Shown: positions 1-8,883, numbered from the stretch's first letter. The stretch: 64,000 nucleotides of DNA from Candidatus Thioglobus sp. REDSEA-S12_B1 (GCA_001628405.1 LURN01000011.1:1-64000); one strand, 5' to 3'. A program made the numbers and translations. Notes: generated from the letters alone by a model not told the origin.

Positions 1-432
1 GCATTTAATGACGGCTTCTGGCTTTGTAAGCACACTTGGAAGCGAAGCAGAGTGAATACCTTATGGTGCCTACTGGGTTGTTCGATTGGCGACTTTGGTA
101 CTATTTTTGTTTTTCAAAATATAGAACATAGCTGGTCTGTCTGGCAGGTGATGACTCTTGCAATAATTAATGGTCTTCTCACCAGTATTGCTTTAGAGAC
201 CATCATTCTTACTAAACAAATGGCATTAAGGTTAGCTTTTAAAACTGCTATCGGTATGAGTTTTATTTCAATGATTGCTATGGAGCTAGCAATGAATTTG
301 ACAGATATTTTGCTTACTGGTGGAGCGATATTAACCTGGTGGGTGATTCCCTTTATGTTAGCAGCAGGCTTTGTTACTCCACTGCCATATAACTATTGGC
401 GTTTAAAGAAGTTTGGAGTAGCTTGTCATTAA
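1..432 (+). CDS. DUF4396-like membrane protein, 3' part
   Basis: The reading frame is open from base 1 to the TAA at 430-432, so the gene starts before the window and about 143 codons are visible. The GTG at 52 is internal, because the codons before it (ending HTWKRSRV) continue into the conserved part. Visible features are a Cys/Gly segment (LLGCSIGDFG), three or four hydrophobic segments, a Met-rich helix and a tail ending NYWRLKKFGVACH. From memory this fits DUF4396 integral membrane proteins, which carry a Cys/His-containing tail and have no established function. The next gene starts 31 bp downstream on the same strand. The family call is by recall only. Confidence 0.6.
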   Translation, partial: AFNDGFWLCKHTWKRSRVNTLWCLLGCSIGDFGTIFVFQNIEHSWSVWQVMTLAIINGLLTSIALETIILTKQMALRLAFKTAIGMSFISMIAMELAMNLTDILLTGGAILTWWVIPFMLAAGFVTPLPYNYWRLKKFGVACH

Positions 433-463
433 TCATGATTTCTTTTTATTATAAAATTTAACC

Positions 464-907
464 ATGGATGAATTATTGAGTGAATTCTCTTTTATAACCC
501 AGATGAATATCGAATGGGGTGATATGGATGCTCTTCAGCATGTAAATAATGTTGAGTATTTCAAATATTTTCAAAAAGCGCGGATTGCCTATTTTGAAAA
601 AAATAGTTCTGAAGACCTTTTTGTAGAGTCAAGAATTTCAACAATTTTGGCTTCTACTGAATGCAAATTTATTTATCCACTCAAATACCCAGATACTATA
701 TCAATAGGAGCTAGGGTTGATTCAATCGCTGATCAATACTTTACTATGAGATATGCTGTAATTAGTGATAAAAATCAAAAGCTTGTAGCTATTGGAGGTG
801 CCAAGGTAGTTATGTTTGATTATGATAAGAATATGAAAGCCTCAGTGCCTCAGGAAGTCAAAAAACGGATTCTAAATTTTGAAAAAACCAAAGTTGAAAT
901 AGTTTAG
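464..907 (+). CDS. 4HBT hotdog-fold acyl-CoA thioesterase
   Basis: A 147-residue single-domain protein of typical YbgC/FadM-type size. The N-terminal motif WGDMDALQHVNN carries the Asp (residue 22) that is catalytic in this family, followed by the helix beginning VEYFKYFQKAR. The central strands contain the pattern leading to YPLKYPDTISIGARV and the C-terminal part the typical GGAKVVMFDYD. The expected reaction is hydrolysis of acyl-CoA thioesters in the cytoplasm; the substrate chain cannot be read from sequence. It lies 31 bp after the DUF4396-like gene and before a 300-bp gap, so it probably ends that transcript. Confidence 0.82.
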   Translation: MDELLSEFSFITQMNIEWGDMDALQHVNNVEYFKYFQKARIAYFEKNSSEDLFVESRISTILASTECKFIYPLKYPDTISIGARVDSIADQYFTMRYAVISDKNQKLVAIGGAKVVMFDYDKNMKASVPQEVKKRILNFEKTKVEIV

Positions 908-1206
908 GAAAAGCCTTCAATAGAAACTATAAGAAAAGGGTGGTAGTAGTCGATCAAAGAAAAGGAGAACTTTGATGTGAGAGGACTACTATCATAATGG
1001 CTAATCTCACAATAGCCTAGGAGACTTATCTAAATTATATTAAGTGTCCAATTTAGGTTTGTGTTGAATTGATGAATTTATGATGTAGTATTTTTCTGAG
1101 TAATTTACTTAAAAACCTAGTCCTTTTCTTAAAAAAAGTATAAACTTCTTTATATCCTCATTAATTTAGGGAGGATTTGTATTTTTTTATTATTAAGGAG
1201 AGAAAT
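908..1206 (+). other. Intergenic leader with nested hairpin, upstream of oppA
   Basis: A 299-bp stretch without a credible gene. It holds a two-part inverted repeat: 942-951 pairs with 984-993 (10 bp, one G-U), and inside it 953-959 pairs with 970-976 (7 bp) around the A/G-rich loop 960-969. An alternative pairing, TGTGAG 976-981 with CTCACA 1006-1011, overlaps the outer stem. There is no T-run, so it is not an intrinsic terminator. It could be a structured 5' leader, a small RNA or a remnant of an inverted-repeat element. The oppA ribosome site AAGGAG is at 1195-1200. I see no confident promoter. Confidence 0.4.
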
Positions 1207-2835
1207 ATGAACTATTTGCCAAAATCTTTGGCTACGGGTTTCCTATTGGCGATTTTTGCATCTTCATCGGTGATGGCTGCTGCAACTCATCCAGTCACTG
1301 GAGAAACTCTTGCTGATGATCAAACATTTACCTACAGTTTGCTCGATGAATTTACTTCAGTCGATCCTCAAATTGTTGAAGATGTTTCAGGTTCAGACAT
1401 TGTTCGTGACCTTTTTGAAGGTTTAATGAATCAGGATGCTGATGGTAATCTTGTTCCGGGTGTAGCAACTGGATATACAACTAATGACGCAAAAGACGTA
1501 TACACATTCACACTTCGTGACAATGCAATGTGGTCTGACGGTAATCCTGTTACTGCTCATGACTTTGTTTATGCTTGGAGGCGTCTTGCAGATCCAGCTA
1601 CCGCTTCACCTTATTCTTGGTTCGCTGAAATTATGGCGCTTGAGAATGTTGGAGCTGTTATGTCTGGTGAAGCCTCACCAGAAACTTTGGGTGTGACTGC
1701 TTTGGATAACCATACTCTTGAAGTAAGGTTAAGCTCGTCGCTACCTTATTTTGCAGCGATGACAACTCATTCATCAACTTTCCCAACTCCAGAGTGGAGA
1801 GTGAGAACGTTTGGTAATGATTGGACAAAGCCTGGAAATATTGTATCTAACGGTGCTTATGTTTTAACAGAGCATATTCCTAATGAGCGTTCAGTTCGTG
1901 AGCGTAACTCAATGTACTGGAATGATGATGCTACTATCATAGAAAAAGTAGTTGCTCTAGTGATTAATGATGAGAATGTTGACTTTACTCGTTATTTGGC
2001 TAATGAGCTTGATAAAGGTACGGTTCCATCTGGTCAATTTATTCGCTTAAAGCAGGATTATCCTGATGAAGCGACTTCATTTCCAAGACTATGTAACTAC
2101 TACATGACATTTAACTTGTCAGATAGTGGTCCTGAGGCATTTAAAGATGTTAGGGTTCGCCAGGCGTTAGCTTACGCACTTGACCGCTCAGTGATTACTG
2201 AGAAGATTCTTCAGGCTGGACAAATCAATGCGTTTACCTTTACTCCTGGTGCAACCGCTGGTTTTGAAGTTCCACCGGTAGCATTTGGTCAAATGTCACA
2301 GAGTGAACGTGAAGCTAAAGCTAAAGAACTACTTGCTGATGCTGGTTATGGGCCTGGAAACCCATTGAGCTTTGAGTACATTTACAATACTTCAGAGGGA
2401 CATAAGAAGATTGCAATTGCTGCTCAGCAAATGTGGAAAGAGGTTCTTGGTGCTGAAGTTACACTAGCTAATCAAGAATGGAAAACATTCCTGAAGACAC
2501 GTGGCTCTCAAGACTTTGAGCTAGCTCGTGGTGCTTGGTGTGGTGACTATAATGAAGCTTCAACATTCCTAGATCTAATGACTACTCCATCAGGTTATAA
2601 CGATGGAAAGTTCAGCAATGCTGAGGTAGATTCATTAATGTTAGAAGCAAGAACTATGGACGATGCATCGGCTAACTACACACGTGTAGAGGAAATTTTG
2701 GCGAATGAAATGCCAACAATTCCGGTATACCACTATGCAGGTGTGTTCATGCTTAAGACTAACGTCAAAGGCTGGCCATATAACAACGTAGAACAAAACT
2801 GGTATTCTCGTAATTTATATAAAGTTGCGAAGTAA
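1207..2835 (+). CDS. oppA: Oligopeptide-binding protein OppA
   Basis: A periplasmic solute-binding protein of family 5 for an oligopeptide ABC importer. I start at the ATG at 1207 because AAGGAG lies at 1195-1200 and the product then begins with a normal signal peptide (MNYLPK, hydrophobic core, cleavage near VMA-A). An upstream ATG at 1177 would add ten residues ahead of the signal. The mature protein shows the family layout: start near LADDQTFTYSLLDEFTSVDP, the LFEGLMNQD segment, FTLRDNAMWSDG and the DFVYAWRRL helix characteristic of OppA. At 542 residues it has normal length. A strong terminator follows before oppB, which should give more binding protein than membrane subunits. Peptide length preference cannot be judged. 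Confidence 0.93.
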   Translation: MNYLPKSLATGFLLAIFASSSVMAAATHPVTGETLADDQTFTYSLLDEFTSVDPQIVEDVSGSDIVRDLFEGLMNQDADGNLVPGVATGYTTNDAKDVYTFTLRDNAMWSDGNPVTAHDFVYAWRRLADPATASPYSWFAEIMALENVGAVMSGEASPETLGVTALDNHTLEVRLSSSLPYFAAMTTHSSTFPTPEWRVRTFGNDWTKPGNIVSNGAYVLTEHIPNERSVRERNSMYWNDDATIIEKVVALVINDENVDFTRYLANELDKGTVPSGQFIRLKQDYPDEATSFPRLCNYYMTFNLSDSGPEAFKDVRVRQALAYALDRSVITEKILQAGQINAFTFTPGATAGFEVPPVAFGQMSQSEREAKAKELLADAGYGPGNPLSFEYIYNTSEGHKKIAIAAQQMWKEVLGAEVTLANQEWKTFLKTRGSQDFELARGAWCGDYNEASTFLDLMTTPSGYNDGKFSNAEVDSLMLEARTMDDASANYTRVEEILANEMPTIPVYHYAGVFMLKTNVKGWPYNNVEQNWYSRNLYKVAK

Positions 2836-2853
2836 TATTTAGTTTTTTCAAAG

Positions 2854-2890
2854 AAGCACCGCACTGAGAATGTGCGGTGCTTTTTTGTTT
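2854..2890 (+). terminator. Intrinsic terminator after oppA
   Basis: The stem 2854-2864 pairs with 2872-2882 (11 bp, GC-rich core CACCGCAC/GTGCGGTG) around a 7-nt loop, followed by a T-run. It sits between oppA and oppB, so it probably gives partial termination within the operon. Confidence 0.9.
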
Positions 2891-2936
2891 GTCGGGTACA
2901 ATAATTCAATAAATTTTTTTCTGGTCAATTTCGGAT

Positions 2937-3860
2937 ATGATCAACTACATTATTAAGCGAATTGGCGTCGCTATCCCGACACTCCTAATTCTTATTGCAG
3001 TTACTTTTTATTTGATGCATGCTGCACCTGGAGGGCCATTTACGTCCGAAAGACCATTGCCTCCCCAAGTTTTAGCAAATATTGAGGCTAAATATGGCCT
3101 AGATCAACCTATATGGCGTCAAATGATAAATTATTTGTGGGGTATATTAACTGAGTTTGATTTTGGTCCTTCCTATAAATATCATGACAGAACAGTCAAT
3201 GAAATTATTAGCCATGGTTTTCCAATTACTCTAAAGTACGGCTTCTGGTCTTTCATTGTTGCCATTGGAGTTGGTATCCCGTTAGGAGCAATAGCAGCAA
3301 TCCGAAAAAATACTTGGATAGACTATCTTGCTGTTGGTGTATCGATTGGAGCTCAGGTGCTTCCAAATTTTGTCATGGCACCATTATTGATAATTGTCTT
3401 CACTTTGTGGCTTGATTGGTTGCCTGGTGGTGGTTGGAATGGCGGTGAATGGCAGTATTTGGTCATGCCTGTTATAGCTCTTTCAACAAGCTACATGGCA
3501 TCTATTGCAAGAATTACGCGCTCATCAATGCTTGAAGTATTAAATACAAACTATATAAGAACTGCTAAATCCAAAGGACTGCCAACAAAAGTCATTTTCT
3601 TTAGGCATGTATTAAAACCCTCACTTCTTCCAGTAATCTCTTATCTTGGGCCAGCATTTGTTGGACTAATAACTGGCTCTGTGCTGATTGATATTTATTT
3701 TTCAACAGGCGGGATGGGTTATTTCTTTGTTAATGCAGCATTTAATCGTGATTATTCAGTCATGATGGGAATCACAATAGTGGTAGGTGCGTTGACAATT
3801 CTATTCAGTTTGATTGCTGATTTGTTGTATGCATGGATTGACCCAAAGATTAGGTATTGA
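2937..3860 (+). CDS. oppB: Oligopeptide ABC transporter permease OppB
   Basis: An inner-membrane permease of the binding-protein-dependent type (307 residues, about six membrane helices). It begins MINYIIKRIGVAIPTLL, typical for OppB/DppB, has the conserved periplasmic segment around LPPQVLANIEAKYGLDQP, and the cytoplasmic EAA loop near YIRTAKSKGLP, where the ATPase docks. It pairs with OppC to form the channel. It follows the oppA terminator by about 50 bp and precedes oppC by 4 bp. No strong ribosome site is visible before the ATG at 2937, but no alternative start fits better. Confidence 0.93.
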   Translation: MINYIIKRIGVAIPTLLILIAVTFYLMHAAPGGPFTSERPLPPQVLANIEAKYGLDQPIWRQMINYLWGILTEFDFGPSYKYHDRTVNEIISHGFPITLKYGFWSFIVAIGVGIPLGAIAAIRKNTWIDYLAVGVSIGAQVLPNFVMAPLLIIVFTLWLDWLPGGGWNGGEWQYLVMPVIALSTSYMASIARITRSSMLEVLNTNYIRTAKSKGLPTKVIFFRHVLKPSLLPVISYLGPAFVGLITGSVLIDIYFSTGGMGYFFVNAAFNRDYSVMMGITIVVGALTILFSLIADLLYAWIDPKIRY

Positions 3861-3864
3861 TTAA

Positions 3865-4791
3865 ATGATAGCGTTAAATAAAAATAAAATAAAAGTGATG
3901 GCAGAGAACCTTTCTGATTCCTCTGCTGGACGCTCGCTTTGGAAAGATGCACGCATGAGATTTATGCAAAACAAAGCAGCGACTATTAGTCTATTTATTT
4001 TAATGTCTATAGTTTTATTCTCTTTCATAGGTCCTTACTTTGCTGTTTGGAGTTATGAGCAGATTGACTGGAATGCAATGGGATCAGCGGCTAGAGTTGG
4101 AATGCCTTCGATAGAAAGTGGCCACTTCTTTGGAACTGATGACCTTGGTCGAGACCTTTACTCAAGAGTAATTCAAGGTACTCAAATATCTTTAATGGTT
4201 GGGGTTTTAGGGGCATCAGTAGCAGTGATAGTTGGAACTCTCTATGGTGCTACATCTGGATATTTAGGTGGAAAAACGGATCAAATCATGATGAGAATTG
4301 TTGATATATTAATGTCAATACCTTACATGTTTGTACTCATTCTTCTCCTTGTGGTTTTTGGAAGATCAATTGGAATGCTGTTTATAGGGATTGGACTTCT
4401 CTCATGGTTAGACATGAGCAGAATAGTGCGCGGTCAAACTTTAAACCTAAAAAATAAAGAGTTTATCGAAGCTGCCCGTGTAACCGGTGTTAGCGATTTC
4501 AAAATTATTACAAAGCATATTGTTCCTAATTTGTTAGGTATCGTTGCTGTATATGCAACCCTCCTGGTTCCAGGGATAATCCTAGCTGAAAGCTTTATCT
4601 CATTCCTTGGCCTGGGAGTTCAAGAACCTTCAACAAGCTGGGGAGCGCTTATCAAGGAGGGTGCTGGCACCATCAGTTATGATACAGAGTGGCAACTTCT
4701 CTTTCCGTTAGCTTTTTTTGTCGTCAGTCTTTTTTGTTTTTATTTTATCGGCGATGGTCTTCGTGACGCGCTTGACCCAAAGGAGAGGTAG
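3865..4791 (+). CDS. oppC: Oligopeptide ABC transporter permease OppC
   Basis: The second permease subunit (308 residues from 3865). An ATG at 3898 would give a 297-residue protein beginning MAENLSDSS; neither start has a clear ribosome site, so the first 11 residues are uncertain. Signatures are SLWKDARMRFMQNKAA before the first helix, FFGTDDLGRDLYSRV in the periplasmic loop and the EAA loop EFIEAARVTGVSDFKI. It ends with the family tail LRDALDPKER. It is translated between oppB and oppD in a compact operon. Confidence 0.93.
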   Translation: MIALNKNKIKVMAENLSDSSAGRSLWKDARMRFMQNKAATISLFILMSIVLFSFIGPYFAVWSYEQIDWNAMGSAARVGMPSIESGHFFGTDDLGRDLYSRVIQGTQISLMVGVLGASVAVIVGTLYGATSGYLGGKTDQIMMRIVDILMSIPYMFVLILLLVVFGRSIGMLFIGIGLLSWLDMSRIVRGQTLNLKNKEFIEAARVTGVSDFKIITKHIVPNLLGIVAVYATLLVPGIILAESFISFLGLGVQEPSTSWGALIKEGAGTISYDTEWQLLFPLAFFVVSLFCFYFIGDGLRDALDPKER

Positions 4792-4797
4792 TCTTTA

Positions 4798-5769
4798 ATG
4801 AGTTTATTAGAGGTCAAAAATCTCAAGGTTGAGTTTGAGACTGCGGATGGTGTTGTCAATGCAGTAAATAATGTTAATTTTTCCATTGAGGAGGGAAAAA
4901 TTTTAGCCATTGTAGGCGAATCAGGAAGTGGCAAAAGCCAAACAGTATTCGCAATGACTGGACTTCTTGATCATAATGGAAGTGCAACCGGAAGCGTTAA
5001 GTTTGAGGGAGAGGAGATTTTAAATATTTCTAACCAGAAATTAAATCAAATAAGAGCTGAAAAAATTGCCATGATCTTTCAAGATCCTATGACAAGTCTT
5101 AATCCTTACGTCAGAGTTTCAGATCAAATGACTGAGGTTTTAGTTCATCACCATGGCGCCTCGAAGTCAGACGCTCTTAAGCAATCTATTAATATGTTAG
5201 ATGCAGTTCGAATACCCGATGCTAGTAATCGAATACGAATGTACCCCCATGAATTTTCTGGGGGTATGAGGCAGCGAGTCATGATTGCTATGTCTCTTTT
5301 GTGTAAGCCTAAACTCCTTATTGCTGATGAGCCTACTACTGCACTTGATGTTACAGTTCAAGCGCAAATTATGAAGCTTTTGGCAGACCTCCAAAAAGAC
5401 TTTGGAATGTCTATTATTTTGATAACACACGACCTAGGTGTAGTTGCTGGCAACAGCGACGATATGCTTGTCATGTATGGCGGTGAAATAATGGAGATTG
5501 GTAAAACTGAAAACATTTACTCAGCACCAACTCATCCTTACACCCAAGGGTTAATGAGTGCAGTTCCTAGACTCGATGATTCAGAGGAAAGATTAATTAC
5601 AATTCCTGGTAACCCACCAAACATGATGAAGTCCCCTGAGGGTTGTCCATTTTCGCCAAGGTGTAAGTTCGCTGTTGATAAATGCAATAGTGATTCACCC
5701 GCTTTATTGAAGATTGGTAATAGTGATCACTTCAGATCCTGTCATGTAGATAAAGAGAAGATATTATGA
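4798..5769 (+). CDS. oppD: Oligopeptide ABC transporter ATPase OppD
   Basis: A cytoplasmic ATP-binding subunit of 323 residues. Walker A is GESGSGKS near residue 40, the Q-loop lies in IFQDPMTSLNPY, the signature is FSGGMRQR, Walker B is LLIADEPT, and the switch His lies in ITHDLGV. The C-terminal oligopeptide/dipeptide extension has the Cys cluster CPFSPRCKFA, which in some family members binds an iron-sulfur cluster. Its last four bases overlap the start of oppF (ATGA arrangement), indicating coupled translation and a D/F heterodimer. Confidence 0.94.
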   Translation: MSLLEVKNLKVEFETADGVVNAVNNVNFSIEEGKILAIVGESGSGKSQTVFAMTGLLDHNGSATGSVKFEGEEILNISNQKLNQIRAEKIAMIFQDPMTSLNPYVRVSDQMTEVLVHHHGASKSDALKQSINMLDAVRIPDASNRIRMYPHEFSGGMRQRVMIAMSLLCKPKLLIADEPTTALDVTVQAQIMKLLADLQKDFGMSIILITHDLGVVAGNSDDMLVMYGGEIMEIGKTENIYSAPTHPYTQGLMSAVPRLDDSEERLITIPGNPPNMMKSPEGCPFSPRCKFAVDKCNSDSPALLKIGNSDHFRSCHVDKEKIL

Positions 5770-6752
5770 GCAGTAATACGATTCTTGAAGTGAACAATCT
5801 CAAAGTAACCTTCGATGTTAGATCGGAGGGAGATATGCCATGGACTAAGGCAAAAAAGCTTCAGGCGGTCAATGATATTTCATTCTCTTTAAATGCCGGA
5901 CAGACTCTCGGAGTTGTTGGAGAATCGGGATGTGGAAAGTCAACCCTTGCTAGAGCTATTGTCAAAATGGTGCCTGTAGAGTCTGGTGAAGTTGTTTGGT
6001 TGGGTAACGACCTCCTTGGTTTGAATGACTCTGAAACTAGGCCATTTCGTAAACAAATCCAAATGATTTTTCAAGACCCTTTGGCGAGTCTTAATCCGAG
6101 AATGAATATTGGAGAAATAATTGCAGAGCCCTTGAGAACTCATTACCCAAAAACTCCAGAGTCTGACGTTCAAGCCAGAGTGAGTGACGTGATGAATAAA
6201 GTCGGCTTACTTGATAATTTGAAGAATCGTTATCCACATGAGTTTTCTGGGGGTCAATGTCAAAGGATTGGTATAGCGCGTGCTTTAATTCTTAAACCAA
6301 AGCTTATCATTTGTGACGAACCTGTCTCTGCATTGGATGTTTCTATACAAGCTCAGGTGGTTAATTTATTGATGGATTTGCAAGAGGAAATGGATTTAGC
6401 TTTGATTTTTATTGCTCATGATCTCAGTGTAGTAAAACACATTAGTTCTAAAATTATGGTTCTATATTTAGGCAATATGGTTGAAATTGCAGAAAGCGAT
6501 GACATCTATAAAAACCCAAGCCATCCATATACACAAGCACTGATATCCGCAGTCCCAATCCCTGACCCTAGTATTGAAAAGAATAAAAATTTAATTCTGA
6601 TTGAAGGAGATTTGCCGTCTCCAATTGACCCTCCATCAGGCTGTGTATTTAGAACTAGATGTCCAAAAGCTCAGGAAATTTGTGCTCAGAAAAAGCCTGA
6701 GTTTAAAGAATTTACTAAAGGCCATAGTGTCGCTTGCCACTTTAGTGATTAA
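5766..6752 (+). CDS. oppF: Oligopeptide ABC transporter ATPase OppF
   Basis: The partner ATPase of OppD (328 residues), overlapping it by 4 bp. It carries Walker A GESGCGKS, the signature FSGGQCQR (the usual third motif residue pattern with Q-C-Q-R), Walker B LIICDEPVSALD and the C-terminal Cys cluster CVFRTRCPKAQEIC. Its early segment DMPWTKAKKLQAVND matches the OppF type, which has an N-terminal insertion before the beta-strand preceding Walker A. It closes the oppABCDF set; a small membrane ORF overlaps its stop. Confidence 0.93.
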   Translation: MSSNTILEVNNLKVTFDVRSEGDMPWTKAKKLQAVNDISFSLNAGQTLGVVGESGCGKSTLARAIVKMVPVESGEVVWLGNDLLGLNDSETRPFRKQIQMIFQDPLASLNPRMNIGEIIAEPLRTHYPKTPESDVQARVSDVMNKVGLLDNLKNRYPHEFSGGQCQRIGIARALILKPKLIICDEPVSALDVSIQAQVVNLLMDLQEEMDLALIFIAHDLSVVKHISSKIMVLYLGNMVEIAESDDIYKNPSHPYTQALISAVPIPDPSIEKNKNLILIEGDLPSPIDPPSGCVFRTRCPKAQEICAQKKPEFKEFTKGHSVACHFSD

Positions 6753-6876
6753 CTATCTTAAAAAACGTATTAAAAATAAATGGCTTTTAATTGTAATACC
6801 TTTTTTATTTTTTCTAATCAAGGGTTTGATTTGGCTAGCTATTTTCTATGGTCTATGGGATCTCGTTAAAAGTTGA
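6745..6876 (+). CDS. Small one-helix membrane protein after oppF
   Basis: A 43-codon frame starting at the GTG at 6745, which overlaps the oppF stop by 8 bp and so could be translationally coupled. The product has a basic start (INYLKKRIKNKW), one or two hydrophobic stretches (LLIVIPFLFFLIKG and LIWLAIFYGLW) and a short tail DLVKS. The positive-inside pattern fits a small inner-membrane protein. I do not recognise a family and no function is claimed. The overlap, the clean end and the hydrophobic composition favour a real gene, but in AT-rich DNA short hydrophobic frames arise by chance. Confidence 0.5.
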   Translation: MINYLKKRIKNKWLLIVIPFLFFLIKGLIWLAIFYGLWDLVKS

Positions 6877-6904
6877 GCTAAATATAAACCAGAAATACAA
6901 ATTA

Positions 6905-7249
6905 TTACTGAATTCCTTCGTCAACTCTCAATTTTGTAATTTTTTTTGGATTCAAATTTAATTTTTTTATAAGAGGGTGATGCTCATCGATAACCCTCCA
7001 ATAGGGCAAGTCATCTCCTAGCTCTTCGATTGCTTTTCTTAAAAAAATTCCTGTGGTTAAAGGGCATGTATTATCAGCATCCTCACTTTTGGCTAAATCT
7101 AATCGCATCTCTTTGATGGTTTTTGAGGAGCCTAGATGAATTTGGTTGATATATTTTGCGATTTTTTCTGGAGAAGAAATGAGCATTCTTTGACCAGCTT
7201 TCATGTCAGAAAAGCTCTTATCAAGAACTTTAACAATATTCTTACTCAT
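6905..7249 (-). CDS. Small MGMT/ATL-fold-like protein, unknown role
   Basis: A 114-residue protein at the end of the nucleoside operon, 27 bp after the phosphoribosyltransferase gene. The order of conserved pieces, a segment like KYINQIHLGSSKTIKEM, then TCPLTTGIFLRKAIEE, then PYWRVIDEHHPLIKKL, resembles the DNA-binding winged helix of O6-alkylguanine methyltransferases and alkyltransferase-like proteins (IPxGxVxTY, then VGxAL, then PxHRVI). The alkyl-acceptor PCHR motif is absent, so methyltransferase activity is unlikely. I recall similar small conserved proteins in alphaproteobacteria but no assigned function. A structure prediction would settle the fold. Confidence 0.55.
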   Translation of the reverse strand: MSKNIVKVLDKSFSDMKAGQRMLISSPEKIAKYINQIHLGSSKTIKEMRLDLAKSEDADNTCPLTTGIFLRKAIEELGDDLPYWRVIDEHHPLIKKLNLNPKKITKLRVDEGIQ

Positions 7250-7276
7250 TGGAATTTAAGGGGGCGCATAACTAAT

Positions 7277-7843
7277 TTACTTGCTCACTTGAGAAAGAAT
7301 CTCCTTCATGCCTTTTTTGTTTTCAAAAATTTCCTCTTCAGTAAGTCCATCCATTTCGTGAGGAAATACTAACCAGTCATCAGTTTCATGAACAAAATAA
7401 TCTGGCTCAACATCAATAATATTTCTCTCAGGTTTATACCAGGGCATCGCCATTCTAATATCATGAGGAATATTTTTTCTAGATTTTTCTTTAAGCGTGT
7501 CTAGAATAGCTTTAATACTTCTTCCTGAGTCAAATACATCATCAACGATCAGTAACTTGTCTTCAGCATTCATGTTGCTAATAAGATAGTCTATACCATG
7601 CACTCTAACCTCTTTGGATTGCTGATTAATGCCGTAATATGATGAGGTACGAATTGCGATATGATCTGAGTCGTTTCCAAGGTATGCAAGTATTTCTTGA
7701 ATGGCTATTCCAACTGGAGTTCCTCCCCTCCAAACACCAACAATAAAGTCAGGTTTAAAGCCACTATTGTGAATCTGAACTCCTAGTTTAAAAGAGTCAT
7801 GAAGCAGCTCATCAGCTGTGATATATTTTTTTGCAATTGACAT
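7277..7843 (-). CDS. Purine-type phosphoribosyltransferase
   Basis: A 188-residue type I phosphoribosyltransferase. The PRPP-binding loop is LLIVDDVFDSGRS, and the early segment FIVGVWRGGTPVG matches the loop preceding it in xanthine/guanine/hypoxanthine enzymes. The expected reaction is a free purine base plus PRPP to the nucleotide and pyrophosphate, in the cytoplasm. It is near the end of an operon in which adenosine deaminase and (when intact) nucleoside phosphorylase would release hypoxanthine and guanine, so a salvage role is sensible. Which base it prefers, xanthine/guanine or hypoxanthine, cannot be read from sequence. Confidence 0.8.
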   Translation of the reverse strand: MSIAKKYITADELLHDSFKLGVQIHNSGFKPDFIVGVWRGGTPVGIAIQEILAYLGNDSDHIAIRTSSYYGINQQSKEVRVHGIDYLISNMNAEDKLLIVDDVFDSGRSIKAILDTLKEKSRKNIPHDIRMAMPWYKPERNIIDVEPDYFVHETDDWLVFPHEMDGLTEEEIFENKKGMKEILSQVSK

Positions 7844-7884
7844 ATTAGGATTCCGAAATTTAATACCTAAATTTTAAAGGGTTT

Positions 7885-8883
7885 TTAACTCTTAAATTTC
7901 TGAATTTTTTCTATCAAGAGGGTTTTAATTTTGGAGTTAGCAAATGAGGCTCTCATTGCCATCAATGAAATCTTCTTTAAGTCTTCAATATCTAAGTTAA
8001 AGTTTTTTGCGCTATTTTGATATTCTTGGCCTACAGTTGTATTGAAAAACGGTGGATCATCTGAATTTAAACTAATACTTATAGATTTATTCATAATTTC
8101 TGGAAGTGGATGCGCATCCCAACTAGGGAAAATGGAAAGTGCTAAATTACTTCCTGGACAGATCTCTAAATGAATATTTCGTTTTAGGAGTTCATTCATA
8201 AGTTTCTCATCTTTGAAGCTGTTCACTCCATGACCAATCCTGCTTACTGGTAGATAATTAATTGCATCCCAAACACTCTCGGGCCCACAGATTTCCCCAG
8301 CATGAACTGTGCATTCATAGCCTGCCTCTTCAGCAACTTTATACACTGGCGCAAACTCCTCCAATGTGAATGCATTTTCATCACCACCCATCCCAAAACC
8401 TACAATGTATGGATGTGGATTGTTGACCATGGTTTGAACAACATTCAACCCTTGTTTTGGTCCTAAATGTCTTACGCAGGTAACTATAATTCGACCAATA
8501 ATTCCAAAATCACGCTCTGCATCATCTATTCCACTTACAATACCTGAGATCATGTCATCATAAGGAATTCCACACTCTGAAGCGTGGTCTGGTGAAATAA
8601 AGGTCTCGGCATAGATTACGTTTTCTTTGGCGCACTCTTTAAGATATTCATAGGTAATATCTTTATAGTCTTTGCCCGATCTTAGGCATGAGCTCACGCT
8701 ATCATAAGCTGTTAAAAAATCAGCAAAATCATGCCAAGCATAGCTACCATCGTTAAGAAATAGGTCTTTGTCTAGTGAGACAGAGTTGCGTCTAGCAATC
8801 TCTTGTGCAACATCAGGCTTAATAGTTCCCTCAAGATGACTATGAAGCTCAATCTTTGGAAGTTTTTGGATAAGCTCTTGCAT
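7885..8883 (-). CDS. add: Adenosine deaminase
   Basis: A 332-residue metal-dependent deaminase of the ADA family. Zinc ligands lie in IELHSHLEG (His14, His16), in the central TVHAGEICGP, which also gives the catalytic Glu, and in the C-terminal SLNSDDPPFF, the Asp pair that binds metal and water. GHGVNS supplies the conserved His region. It converts adenosine and deoxyadenosine to inosine and deoxyinosine in the cytoplasm. The ATG is immediately after the deoB stop (8884-8886), so translation is coupled. Its inosine product feeds the nucleoside phosphorylase of the same operon, which appears broken here. Confidence 0.93.
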   Translation of the reverse strand: MQELIQKLPKIELHSHLEGTIKPDVAQEIARRNSVSLDKDLFLNDGSYAWHDFADFLTAYDSVSSCLRSGKDYKDITYEYLKECAKENVIYAETFISPDHASECGIPYDDMISGIVSGIDDAERDFGIIGRIIVTCVRHLGPKQGLNVVQTMVNNPHPYIVGFGMGGDENAFTLEEFAPVYKVAEEAGYECTVHAGEICGPESVWDAINYLPVSRIGHGVNSFKDEKLMNELLKRNIHLEICPGSNLALSIFPSWDAHPLPEIMNKSISISLNSDDPPFFNTTVGQEYQNSAKNFNLDIEDLKKISLMAMRASFANSKIKTLLIEKIQKFKS

